A program made the position numbers and the translations under genes. A DNA stretch of 64,000 nucleotides from the NCBI GenBank assembly GCA_041687015.1, contig JAWLCT010000010.1, forward strand, positions 30,681-94,680. Direction: 5' to 3'. The DNA comes from JALOAT01 sp041687015. GTDB taxonomy: Bacteria; Pseudomonadota; Gammaproteobacteria; Thiohalomonadales; Thiohalomonadaceae. The notes below the pieces were generated by a model. That model did not search any database and was not told the DNA's origin. It worked only from the letters and a program-made list of their open reading frames with translations. Below, in pieces: positions 1 to 9,200 of the stretch (within the stretch, counting starts at the first letter, position 1; each line of letters opens with the position of its first letter).

Positions 1-87
1 GAGCTGCGCTTCGGTACGGACCCCGGCACCGCACGCCACCGCATGCCGCGCGCGCATAACGGTATTCGTGAATTCCCCGTGGACTGA
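1..87 (+). CDS. C-terminal fragment of an unidentified protein
   Basis: An open frame enters from the left edge and ends at TGA (85-87), giving the last 28 residues (ending REFPVD). It stops three bases before the next ATG on the same strand, so the two genes could be co-transcribed. The fragment is too short for me to recognise a family. The call rests only on the open frame and the tight spacing. Confidence 0.45.
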   Translation, partial: ELRFGTDPGTARHRMPRAHNGIREFPVD

Positions 88-90
88 CCC

Positions 91-1713
91 ATGCGCCTTC
101 TCCTCGCCCCGGCAGTTTTGGCCGTTGCCCTCGGTGGTTGTGGTGGTGGTGGCGGAGGCGGCGGCGATGACACCCGCTCGGACTTCGCCCTGAGCGGCAC
201 GGTCCACTACGGCGACCGTGTGTACGGGCAGTTGGAGGAGGCGTCGCAGTACGGGTTTATCCGGACCGAGAGCAAACCGGTGCGGTTTGCGCGTGTTCAG
301 ATACTGAATGCAGACGGCGCGGTTGTGGGGGAAGCGGCGACCGACGAACTCGGGATGTACCGCTTGACCGCTTCGGGTGGACGTCGGGAATCCATGCGCC
401 TGCGTGTCCTGGCGCACACCGTGGCGGGCACGCCCGTGACCGTGAAGGACTTCTCGGCCAACGTGCTTGCCGCGGCCAAGGCATTTACCCCGGGAACCCT
501 GGACGGCCCCCTGCATGTGGCCGTCACCGGCGATCTGGCCGGGGCATTCAACATGCTGGACGTGTATGCCGCAGCCGGAGAATTCGTGCACGAAAGGCAC
601 GGCAGCTTCCCTCCGGCACTCACGGTCTACTGGCAGCCCGGGACCACGCCCCCAGGCGGCACCACCTATTTCTGCCGCTTCTGCCCGGCCGGTATTTTCG
701 TGCTTGGGGGAAGGTATATGGGAGACGCGATTACCGGCGATTCCGATCACTTTGACGATGACGTGTTGCTGCACGAATACGGCCATTTCCTCGAACATAT
801 GTTCGGGGTGCTCGATTCGCCCGGCGGCAGCCATACGCTTTTCGACCTTTCACAAGACCTGCGGCTGGCCTGGAGCGAGGGCTTCAGCAGCTTCATGGCA
901 GGGGCCATCAAGGCCTGGATGACCGAACGCCGACATGCCACATTGTCGAGCCAGGATTTGCCCGTTTCCTCGTACCTGGACACCGACGACGGCAGTGCCG
1001 GTGGCGGACAGGGCCTGTATTTCGATTTCGATGCCATCGCCCCGTGGCTCCGTCATGCCTCCAACGAGAGCGCCGTTGCCAAAGTACTCTGGAACCTGCA
1101 TGGCGACGGCGCGGGTATGGACGACATCTGGGAAGCCTTTTCCCACGGTATGCCGCTCGCCACCACCGCCTACCCCGCCAGCCTGGAAACCTTCTGGGAC
1201 GGCTGGCAGGCGAGCGAACTCATCGCCTCGCCGATGCCGGAGACCTTGGCCGCTTTCGCAGAACGCGACGTTCGCTACGACAACGACGCGTTCGAACTGG
1301 ACGATACGTTCGACGCGCGCTCGGTCGTACTCGCCAAGGGCCAGGCCGAGGCCCACAACCTTTTCAAACACCAGCTCGCCGCCGAGACAGACCTGATTCC
1401 GTTCGAGGCCGTCGCCGGCATCGCCTACCGGATCGAGACCTATGACCTGGTGAACGGCGCCGATACGTATCTGCGCATCAAGGACACGGCAGGCAATACC
1501 CTCGAGGAAAACGGCAATGCCGCGCTGCAGCCGGACGCCAACGACGGCTGTGCGCTCGCCTCGCGCATCGATGCGTTCATGCCCGTGCGTGCTGACCGAT
1601 ATTACGTGGAAGTCACCCGCCCGACCGTTACTTACCCCTGGGCGGGACGCTATGGCGGCTACCGTTTGAAGATCACCGAGCTGCCCACGGAAGCTCCAAT
1701 GGAATGCCCATAG
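91..1713 (+). CDS. Secreted lipoprotein with HEXXH zinc metallopeptidase motif
   Basis: The 540-aa product starts with a lipoprotein signal peptide: a hydrophobic stretch, lipobox LGGC (residues 14-17) and a poly-Gly linker, so it is probably anchored in the outer or inner membrane facing the periplasm or outside. Residues about 32-110 look like a carboxypeptidase-regulatory-type beta sandwich. A HEYGH zinc motif lies at 228-232, and a WSEG motif about 30 residues later (Glu263) could supply the third metal ligand, as in gluzincins. The C-terminal about 130 residues resemble a PPC-type (pre-peptidase C-terminal) beta domain. Substrate is unknown. It is followed by an intrinsic terminator. No strong Shine-Dalgarno is visible, but the ATG fits the signal peptide. 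The peptidase call is by motif; catalytic activity is inferred. Confidence 0.75.
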   Translation: MRLLLAPAVLAVALGGCGGGGGGGGDDTRSDFALSGTVHYGDRVYGQLEEASQYGFIRTESKPVRFARVQILNADGAVVGEAATDELGMYRLTASGGRRESMRLRVLAHTVAGTPVTVKDFSANVLAAAKAFTPGTLDGPLHVAVTGDLAGAFNMLDVYAAAGEFVHERHGSFPPALTVYWQPGTTPPGGTTYFCRFCPAGIFVLGGRYMGDAITGDSDHFDDDVLLHEYGHFLEHMFGVLDSPGGSHTLFDLSQDLRLAWSEGFSSFMAGAIKAWMTERRHATLSSQDLPVSSYLDTDDGSAGGGQGLYFDFDAIAPWLRHASNESAVAKVLWNLHGDGAGMDDIWEAFSHGMPLATTAYPASLETFWDGWQASELIASPMPETLAAFAERDVRYDNDAFELDDTFDARSVVLAKGQAEAHNLFKHQLAAETDLIPFEAVAGIAYRIETYDLVNGADTYLRIKDTAGNTLEENGNAALQPDANDGCALASRIDAFMPVRADRYYVEVTRPTVTYPWAGRYGGYRLKITELPTEAPMECP

Positions 1714-1747
1714 ATAACGATTGCGGCGTGCTGTGATGGCTGCAGAA

Positions 1748-1779
1748 ACAAGAAACCCGCCGGAAGGCGGGTTTCTTGT
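1748..1779. terminator. Bidirectional intrinsic terminator
   Basis: A 14-bp perfect stem (1748-1761 with 1766-1779) closes a GGAA loop. T-rich sequence follows on both sides: CTTGTTTT on the plus strand and TTTCTGC on the minus strand. It sits between the plus-strand lipoprotein gene and the minus-strand tRNA-Thr, so it can end both transcripts. Confidence 0.8.
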
Positions 1780-1786
1780 CTTGTTT

Positions 1787-1862
<76 letters not shown>

Positions 1863-1911
1863 GAAGAAGCGCGGAGTATAAAGAAACAGGGTGACCGAGA
1901 CAACGCAGCCG

Positions 1912-2337
1912 TCAGTCGGAAGCGCGTACCCGCAGGACCACGTCCAACCCGACCACGGCCGTGCCGGGCGAGAGCGCCGGCATGCCCGTCACCTGGAACT
2001 GATCGGCGGGTAGATCCGACAGCACGCCGGTGTCGATGGCGTACATGTGATGGTGCGGACGGGTGTTTGAGTCGTAGAAAATCTTGGTCGGGTCCACGAT
2101 CACCTCACGGATGAGGCCGGAACGCGCGAACAGATTCAAGGTGTTATACACCGTTGCCTTGGACACGTGGGTGTCTTCGGTATTCACCAGCTCAAGCACT
2201 TGCTCGGCAGAGAGATGCTGCGGCCGCGCAAACAAAACCTGCCCGATGACCAGGCGTTGCGTGGTCGGGGTTATCCCTTTGGCCTGCAGTTTGGTAACAA
2301 CCTCTTGTTTACCAAGCAGTTCGGCATGATGGTGCAT
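1912..2337 (-). CDS. Fur-family metal-responsive transcriptional regulator
   Basis: 141 aa from the ATG at 2337. The N-terminal winged helix is recognisable (TPTTQRLVI, then the recognition helix KATVYNTLNLF near residues 60-70), followed by the Fur dimerisation half with a histidine-rich metal site (HHHMY). The C-terminal CXXC structural zinc pairs of classical Fur/PerR are absent, so it is a divergent member; the metal or redox signal cannot be told. An upstream GTG (2367) would add ten residues and overlap the thiO stop, but a -10-like box lies inside that extension, so I prefer the ATG. Family call firm, regulon unknown. Confidence 0.85.
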   Translation of the reverse strand: MHHHAELLGKQEVVTKLQAKGITPTTQRLVIGQVLFARPQHLSAEQVLELVNTEDTHVSKATVYNTLNLFARSGLIREVIVDPTKIFYDSNTRPHHHMYAIDTGVLSDLPADQFQVTGMPALSPGTAVVGLDVVLRVRASD

Positions 2338-2344
2338 GGGGCGG

Positions 2345-2374
2345 AGTATAGTACAGGCCTTTATCACAAGTCCA
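2345..2374 (-). promoter_or_regulatory. Putative promoter of the Fur-family gene, predicted leaderless
   Basis: On the minus strand TGGACT (2369-2374) and TATACT (2345-2350) are 18 bp apart. Only seven bases (CCGCCCC) separate the -10 box from the ATG at 2337, so the transcript would begin at or next to the start codon. No Shine-Dalgarno precedes the ATG. Confidence 0.5.
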
Positions 2375-3464
2375 TGGCCGCAGTGACCGGCGCATAAGGC
2401 GCCGGGTCCAGAATGGGCGAACGGGCCAGCATCAGATCTGCAATAAGGCGTGTCGACGCCAGGCCCAACACCACGCCGTTGCGGTAATGGCCCGCGTTCA
2501 CGAACAGCCCGCGGATGTGCGCGTGTTCGCCCACGTACGGGATCCCCGTGGGCGAACCGGGGCGCAGGCCGGCCCAGTGGTGTTCGATGGGGAAGCGTTC
2601 CAGATCCGGCACGATGGCGAGGGCCGCTGCACGCAGCGCGGCCAGCGCCTCCTCGGTGGTCTGCTTTTCGAAGCCGACGTCCTCAACGGTGGAACCCGCC
2701 AGGATGCGACCATCTCGGCGTGGAATCACATAGCGGTCCTCGTGCATCACCATGCGGGTGAGCAAGCCGGGCTCCGCTTTGAACAGCACCATCTGGCCGC
2801 GCACCGGCCGGATGGGCAGCGCCAGCCCGGTCTGGGCGAGCAGGTGTCCGCTCCAGGCACCCGATGCCACCACCGCCCGCTCGGCCGGAAGCTCGCCGTC
2901 CGCGGTGACCAGGGCGCGCAGGCGACCCTCCCGGGTCACGAAGCCCTGCACTTCCACCGATTCGCGGATTTCCACACCCAGGCGGACCAGATCGGCACGC
3001 GCCGCCTGCAGCAGGCGGGGATTGCGCACCTGACCCACCGAGGCCATCCACATGGCCTGGGAAAAACCGCCTGCGATCGCCGGCTCGCACGCGCGCAGGG
3101 CTGCCTCCCCTTCAAGCCACCGCAGGTCATAGCCTTCCCGGGACGCCCAGGCGAGGGCCTCCGGTTTTTCCTGCGTACTCAGCCACAGCAAGCCGCTTTG
3201 GGTCCATTCCGGGTCGATGCCTGTGTCGTGCGCCAGCGCGCGGCACAGTTCCGGATAGCGTGACTGCCCCCAGCGTGCCAGCTGAGTGACCGCATCGGGG
3301 TACCGCCACGGATGCAGCGGCGAGAGGATGCCGCCGCCCGCCCAGGACGACTCGCGCCCCACGGCGTTGCGCTCCAGGAGAACGACGGAACGCCCGGCCA
3401 GCGCCAGCTCGCGGGCGGTGAGCATGCCCAAAAGGCCGCCCCCAATGACGAAATCTCGGTTCAT
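2364..3464 (-). CDS. thiO: Glycine oxidase ThiO (FAD-dependent)
   Basis: 366-aa flavoprotein of the DAO family. It shows the N-terminal dinucleotide-binding loop GGGLLG (residues 8-13), the second FAD signature GRESSWAGGGILSP near 35-48, and the C-terminal GLRPGSPTGIPYVG and NAGHYRNGV motifs typical of ThiO. It oxidises glycine to iminoacetate (dehydroglycine) for assembly of the thiazole part of thiamin. No other thiamin gene is adjacent here. Its stop overlaps the alternative GTG of the Fur-family gene, and it is divergent from the pilin operon. Starts at ATG; length is usual for the family. Confidence 0.88.
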   Translation of the reverse strand: MNRDFVIGGGLLGMLTARELALAGRSVVLLERNAVGRESSWAGGGILSPLHPWRYPDAVTQLARWGQSRYPELCRALAHDTGIDPEWTQSGLLWLSTQEKPEALAWASREGYDLRWLEGEAALRACEPAIAGGFSQAMWMASVGQVRNPRLLQAARADLVRLGVEIRESVEVQGFVTREGRLRALVTADGELPAERAVVASGAWSGHLLAQTGLALPIRPVRGQMVLFKAEPGLLTRMVMHEDRYVIPRRDGRILAGSTVEDVGFEKQTTEEALAALRAAALAIVPDLERFPIEHHWAGLRPGSPTGIPYVGEHAHIRGLFVNAGHYRNGVVLGLASTRLIADLMLARSPILDPAPYAPVTAAMDL

Positions 3465-3643
3465 GTGCGGTACACCGTGGCTGGCGACCCGTCTGCTGTG
3501 ACGCGGGTCGCGGTGCGGGGAAGATCACGAAACCTATGATAACCGACATTGCAGGCCCGCGCCCCCGCCCCGCTCATCGGCCGCCAGGCGCCGCTCGTCG
3601 GCCCCGGCGGGATTCGCATCGTAATTCGCGTTATATGAGAGTC

Positions 3644-4102
3644 ATGAAAAAGGAAGCTGGTGTCACCCTGATCGAGTTGATCATCACCCTGGCCGTGGGC
3701 GCCATCGTATTGGGAATCGCCGTCCCCAATTTCACCAGCATGGCAAAAAGCAATCGACTTACGGCCCAGGTGAACCTGTTCGTGACCGCCATGAATTATG
3801 CGCGTGCCGAGGCGATCAATCGCTCCGCGCCTATCGCGGTGACCGCCAACAATGACAACTGGGCAGAAGGATGGCAGGTTCTGCAGGGCGGGGATGTGCT
3901 GCGCGCATCGCCTGCGCTCCATGGCTCATTGGCGTTTACCGTCGACAATGGCACGACCACATTCACGTACCAACCCAACGGCCGTGTCGTGGGCCTTGGC
4001 GACGTCCTCACGATGTGCGACGACCGGACCGGCGAACAGGGCCGGCAGATTACCGTCTCACCGACCGGCCGTGTAGCTGTGGTGACATTTGCATGCAACT
4101 GA
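3644..4102 (+). CDS. fimT: Type IV minor pilin, FimT/FimU (GspH) family
   Basis: 152 aa from the ATG at 3644. The prepilin leader is MKKEAG, with cleavage predicted before V-T-L-I-E-L and Glu at mature position 5. A single hydrophobic helix follows, then a GspH-like beta domain with two cysteines near the C-terminus (MCDD, FACN). It begins the minor-pilin operon and its 3' end overlaps pilV by 10 nt. A second ATG at 3635 would add three residues. Minor pilins of this family prime pilus assembly and may bind DNA; the latter is not inferable here. Confidence 0.82.
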   Translation: MKKEAGVTLIELIITLAVGAIVLGIAVPNFTSMAKSNRLTAQVNLFVTAMNYARAEAINRSAPIAVTANNDNWAEGWQVLQGGDVLRASPALHGSLAFTVDNGTTTFTYQPNGRVVGLGDVLTMCDDRTGEQGRQITVSPTGRVAVVTFACN

Positions 4103-4638
4103 ACACTCTGACATTCACGCGACGTACACGCGGCTTCTCCCTGCTGGAAGTGCTGGTTGCACTGCTGGTGCTTTCGATTGGGCTGCTCGGGTTGGCGGGT
4201 ATGCAAATGGTGGGTTTGCGCAGCAACAATAGCGCATCGTTCCGCGGCCAGGCTGTGGCGATTGCCAATGACCTTGCCGAACGCATGCGCGCAAACTCCG
4301 GCGTCCTCAACGATGATGCCCGTGATACCAACGGTGATGGGATCATAGATGCGTCGGACAACATCAACTATTTTGCAAACCTGCTGTCCGACGCCGTTGA
4401 TTGTTCGGTAACACCCACCTGCGGCAACGCTGACACCTGCAGTCCACAGCAGATGGCCGCTTACGATTTCAATTCAGTGGTTTGTGGCGGAACGGGCGTG
4501 AAAGCATTGCTGCCGGATGGCAGTCTCACGGTCACCTGTTCGCCGGCTGCCTGCCCTGACGGTTCGCTGTACCGGATAACGGTCAACTGGACCGAAAATG
4601 GTCAACAGGCCTCTGTCGATTTATCGGTGGTTCCATGA
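4093..4638 (+). CDS. pilV: Type IV pilus minor pilin PilV
   Basis: 181 aa from the ATG at 4093, which overlaps the end of fimT. Prepilin signal: a basic leader ending TRG, then F-S-L-L-E-V with the conserved Glu at +5, and a long hydrophobic helix. The MQMVGLRSN segment followed by FRGQAVAIANDLAERMRAN is typical of PilV. Six cysteines in the globular half suggest disulfides. It overlaps pilW by four bases (ATGA), indicating translational coupling. PilV is part of the PilVWX-FimU-PilY1 initiation complex at the pilus tip. Confidence 0.85.
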   Translation: MQLNTLTFTRRTRGFSLLEVLVALLVLSIGLLGLAGMQMVGLRSNNSASFRGQAVAIANDLAERMRANSGVLNDDARDTNGDGIIDASDNINYFANLLSDAVDCSVTPTCGNADTCSPQQMAAYDFNSVVCGGTGVKALLPDGSLTVTCSPAACPDGSLYRITVNWTENGQQASVDLSVVP

Positions 4639-5252
4639 GCAAGACACTTTCGTTTCCGAGGCCGCAACGGGGATTTACCATCGTCGAGATTATGGTAGCG
4701 CTGGTAATCAGCCTCATCCTGCTTGCCGGCGTCAGTCAGATCTTCCTCGCGAACCGCGAAACCTATCGCATGCAGGCGGGGTTAGCCCGCGTGCAGGAAA
4801 ATGCGCGTTTCACGATTGACCAATTACGCAACGAAATCAGCATGGCGGGGTTTCCGGAGATCATCGGGGGGCCTTTGGCGCTCGCTGGAACCAATGGCAC
4901 CAGCATTTCCGTCCGCACGCAGGCAGCGGATTGCCTCGGCGATGCGACTGGCGGCGCTGTCGTCGTAAACACATACACGTTAGCCGGCACTAGTTTGACC
5001 TGCTCAAACGACGGCGTTTCGCAAATCCTGGTCGATGGCATCCAAGCGTTGAACTTTTCATACGGCATCGACCTTGACAAAAAGGCTGATCGCGCAGCGG
5101 AGCGTTACACGATACCTACGACCGTCGCCGACCTGGAAAAGGTTGTCTCTGTGCGCTTGACGCTCACCGCCTCTGATCCGGCGCTCGGAATCACCCGCAC
5201 CTATGTGACCACCATTCCATTACGTAACGCACCCGTTCCTTCAACGCTATGA
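4635..5252 (+). CDS. pilW: Type IV pilus minor pilin PilW
   Basis: 205 aa. The leader ends PQRG and is followed by F-T-I-V-E-I-M-V-A-L; the region after the helix (FLANRETYRMQAGLARVQENARF) matches the PilW family. It is short for PilW, which often exceeds 250 residues, but the frame is intact from start to stop. It overlaps pilV and pilX by ATGA at both ends. It acts with PilV and PilX in priming pilus assembly. Confidence 0.85.
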   Translation: MSKTLSFPRPQRGFTIVEIMVALVISLILLAGVSQIFLANRETYRMQAGLARVQENARFTIDQLRNEISMAGFPEIIGGPLALAGTNGTSISVRTQAADCLGDATGGAVVVNTYTLAGTSLTCSNDGVSQILVDGIQALNFSYGIDLDKKADRAAERYTIPTTVADLEKVVSVRLTLTASDPALGITRTYVTTIPLRNAPVPSTL

Positions 5253-5791
5253 AGACAAATAACCTCCAACGTGGCGCGGTACTGATGGTGAGCCTCCTCA
5301 TTCTCCTGGTGCTCACCATTCTCGCCGTGACGGCGCTATCCGTGGTTACCCTCGAGGAGAGGATGGCCATGAGCTTTCAGTATTCCGATGCTGCATTTCA
5401 GGGGGCTGAATCCGGGATACATCGTGTGATAGGCGCCGGCACTCTGGAACAAGCGGATGGCACTCCAAACCCAATATATGATGAAGACGATGATCGATTA
5501 TCCCTCGCTATCCAGGGCACCTGTGGGGGAACAAGCAACTTGGATGGTCTCAACGAGACGCCCTGGCTGGGATCCGCGCAAGTGTCGACGAATGTCACTG
5601 TCCGTTACCTTGGTGAAAAGCCGGTGCCGAACTATTCCATGGGTGTGGAAGGGCAATACGTCGGACATCACTTCGACCTCAACTCGGTAAGCACTGTGAC
5701 CGGAACCCAAATCGCGGCCAATCATACACAGCGCATATACCTGGTGCGCCCAGGCGACGGCTCGAGTGCCTGCCCCTTCACCGAACCTTGA
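5249..5791 (+). CDS. pilX: Type IV pilus assembly protein PilX
   Basis: 180 aa. The N-terminus QRGAVLMVSLLILLVLTIL followed by LEERMAMSFQYSDAAFQGAESGI is the PilX signature: prepilin-like, but with the hydrophobic segment lacking the usual F-T-L-I-E start. Overlaps pilW by four bases. The C-terminal half is acidic and holds two cysteines, one in the loop CGGTSN and one near the end (SACPF). It belongs to the tip complex and lies just upstream of the small unknown gene and pilY1. Confidence 0.85.
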   Translation: MKTNNLQRGAVLMVSLLILLVLTILAVTALSVVTLEERMAMSFQYSDAAFQGAESGIHRVIGAGTLEQADGTPNPIYDEDDDRLSLAIQGTCGGTSNLDGLNETPWLGSAQVSTNVTVRYLGEKPVPNYSMGVEGQYVGHHFDLNSVSTVTGTQIAANHTQRIYLVRPGDGSSACPFTEP

Positions 5792-5801
5792 GGACTTTCC
5801 G

Positions 5802-6107
5802 ATGCTGAAAAAACTTTTTGTCACGGCTTTGCTGATACTGGCCGGTCTCGGCGCACACGCCGAGGTCGAGCCCATCGAAGGTTCCGTGGAGAGCATGTCC
5901 GTGGAACTATTGGTTGATGACAAGGGAAAAGGCATGGTGGTCATTCACGACTGCAAAGATTGTCCGCGATTGCATGTCAATTCTGAAACCCGGTTTTTAC
6001 TGGGTGGCAACCCAATTCCACTGGATCAAGCACAGGTGCATGCACGCAAAGGCGCCACGGTAATCTACGACCTCGAAACCAAGGTAGTCACGCGCATCCG
6101 CATGTAG
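5802..6107 (+). CDS. Unknown secreted 101-aa protein in the pilin operon
   Basis: I do not recognise this protein. The ATG at 5802 begins a clear Sec signal peptide (KK, hydrophobic core, predicted cleavage after AHA near residue 20), leaving a mature protein of about 80 residues. It is rich in beta-type sequence and has a CKDC motif in the middle, suggesting a disulfide or metal site. It lies ten bases after pilX and about 100 bases before pilY1, on the same strand, so it is probably co-expressed with the minor pilins. A role in folding, stabilising or anchoring PilX/PilY1 is only a guess from context. Confidence 0.6.
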   Translation: MLKKLFVTALLILAGLGAHAEVEPIEGSVESMSVELLVDDKGKGMVVIHDCKDCPRLHVNSETRFLLGGNPIPLDQAQVHARKGATVIYDLETKVVTRIRM

Positions 6108-6204
6108 CCATTTGTCGGAACGGATGCTCCGAGGGTCGGACAATCCTTGTCGGACTCCACCGTTCGCCGGATAAAGAAGAAAACGAGATATGAGGAGAAT
6201 CGTC

Positions 6205-9200
6205 ATGAGCTGGGTGAAGCACACCATGGGTGCGGCAATCATCGCTGCATCCTCCTTCACGCCCATCGCGTACGGCGACGATACGGAAATTTACCTGGGC
6301 AACAACCTCGGTGCGACTACCGTGCGGCCCAACATCGTGTTCATTATCGACACGTCGGGCAGTATGGATACCAAGGTCTGGAGTCAGAGCAAGTACGACC
6401 CCACGATCACGTACAGTGGAACATGTTCGAGCAACAAGATTTACTACAGCACAGGTAAAGCGCCCAGCTGCTCCACCAGTTATTGGTTCAACTCCAGTTC
6501 CAATTACTGCAAGGCGTCTCAATCATCTTTGGCCAAGACCGGAATGTTCCAGGGCCGCATGGCCATGTGGAATCGGCACACTAAGGCCAATCGCCGGAAT
6601 TGGGATCGTTTTGATAACGACTGGAAAGATCACGAGGTGGAGTGTGAAGCCGATTGGGCTGTCCACGGAAAAGCGGACGGCGACGGCAAGACCTACCCCG
6701 CAGAAGGCAGCAGTGGCCCTTGGTCAACCGGTACCAACAAAATCCGCTGGAATCGTACGGGGACCGCATACACCCTATACACCGGCAATTACCTCAACTG
6801 GAAACAGACATCAGCGAATGCATCGCAGACCCGTCTTGAAATCGTCCAGGAGGTGTTCAGCAACATCATGGACAGCACCCAGGACATCAATGTCGCCGTG
6901 GTGCGGTTCGCTTATTCCGAAGGTGGATATTTTGCTACGCCGATGTTGCCCCTTAACGATTCCACGCGGCAGACCCTCAAGGACGTGGTCAATGGCTTCG
7001 CACCCAGTGGCATGACACCACTGTCTGAAACTCTGTACGAAGTAGCGCGTTTCTACCGCGGGGAAACCCCTGAATACGGAGGTAGTACGAGCCATCCGGA
7101 TTGTCTTCAGGATGGCTCCTACGTCAGCCCCATTGATTATCAATGCCAGAAGAATTTCGTCGTGCTGCTAACGGACGGCGAACCGACCTACGATGACGGC
7201 GCGGATACCAAGATCGAATCGCTGCCCAATTTCCGGACAATCACAGGTTTGGCGCGGTGTAGCGGTAACTGCCTCGATGAACTGGCTCAGTATTTGTACA
7301 AGAAGGACCAACGTACTGATCTGAACGATACCCAGAACGTCATTACCTACACGGTCGGCTTTGCCACCGATCAGGAGCTGCTCCGCAATGCGGCTACGAA
7401 AGGCGGCGGCAAGTACTACACCACCGAAGATGCGGCGGGTTTGACCGACGCCTTCACGACCATTCTTACGGAAATACTTGCAGTCAACACGACCTTCACC
7501 GCGCCGGCGGTATCGGTGAACGCGTTCAATCGCCTCAATCACCGCGATGAGCTGTACTTCGCTCTGTTCCGTCCGTCCAATCGGCCTTCGTGGGACGGCA
7601 ACATCAAGCGCTACCGGTTGGGCATTCCCACAGGCGGCGATTCGTTGGAGGTGCTGGACCAGAACGGTACGCCGGCCGTGGATCCGAACACAGGCTTTTT
7701 CAAGACGACGTCAAAGAGCTTCTGGATCCCGGGGGAGGATGATCCCGATGGTGAGGTGGTACGCGAGGGTGGTGCTGCCAGCCGTGTCACCCTGCCGCGC
7801 ACGGTCTTTACGGACACAGGCACGGAAAGCCCGTCATTGGTGAGCTTCGACGCCGATTTTGTCACTGCCGAGATGCTGGGCGTCGATACGGATGACATCC
7901 GTGATGAAGTCCTTGCCTGGGCGAGCGGCATCGACATTCTGGACGAAGATGTTGACGGCGAATTGGACGATCCGCTTACCCGGATGGGGGATCCGTTGCA
8001 CACCGATCCGGTATTGGTCACCTATGGCGGTACAGATGACAATCCCGACATCACCTTGTTTGCCACCACAAACGCCGGTTTTCTACATGCCATCGACACC
8101 GCAACCGGCGAAGAACAATTCTCGTATATTCCGAGTGATCTCCTACCGATGTTGAATGAGCTGTACGAAAATGCGCCATCCGACATGCATCCCTACGGCC
8201 TGGATGGTCCTTTGGGGGTTTGGTTCAAAGACATCAATGGCAACGGCACTGTGCAGACGGCCGATGGTGACCGAATCTTCATCTATGCCTCGATGCGGCG
8301 CGGGGGCCGTAACATCTATGCATTGGATGTGACCAATAGGGCGAGCCCTTCCCTCCAATGGGTGATCAAGGGAGGCGAAGGGGATTTCGCCGAGCTTGGC
8401 GAAACCTGGTCACGGCCGGTATTGACCCGCGTAAAACTCAACGGAGAGACGCGTACCGTGTTGGTCATTGGTGGCGGTTATGATCCGGATCAGGATGCCA
8501 ATGAAACAGTGGCAGTAGACGACACGGGACGCGCCATCTATGTAGTTGACGCCGAAACGGGTCAGCGCCTGTGGTGGGCGGGGCCGGGCGACAGCGATGC
8601 CAATTTGAAGCTGAACGACATGCAATACAGCATCCCTTCAACGGTACGCGTCATCGATCTTAATGGCGATGGTTATGCCGACCGGTTTTACGTTGGTGAT
8701 ATGGGTGCACTTCTGTGGCGGTTCGATGTCAGCATCGAAAACACAGGAGCAGGCAATTTTGCCACCGGGGGAGTGATCGCAGCGCTCGGTGGTGATGATG
8801 CTGCGGGCAACCGGCGGTTTTACTATCCGCCCGATGTGTCCATGACCCCAAGCAGGATGTTCCTCAATATCGCCATTGGCTCCGGCTATCGGGCCCACCC
8901 CCTTGACACGGACATCCACGACAGTTTCTTCGTGGTGCGTGACAAGAACGTATTCTCTCCCCCCATTGATGCTGATGGCGACGTGAGCTACTCAAAAGTC
9001 GATGTGAGCGATCTATACAACGCCACGAACAATCTGTTGGGCGAGGGAACGGTCGCTCATGAGGCCACCGACGAAGAACGAGAAGAGGCGAAGGCGGCTC
9101 TCGATGTCGCTTCCGGCCTTTATGTGGAACTCAATCGTCTCGACGGCGGTTGGGAAGGAGAAAAAGTGCTGGCAGAATCGATCACCATTGCGGGTCAGGT

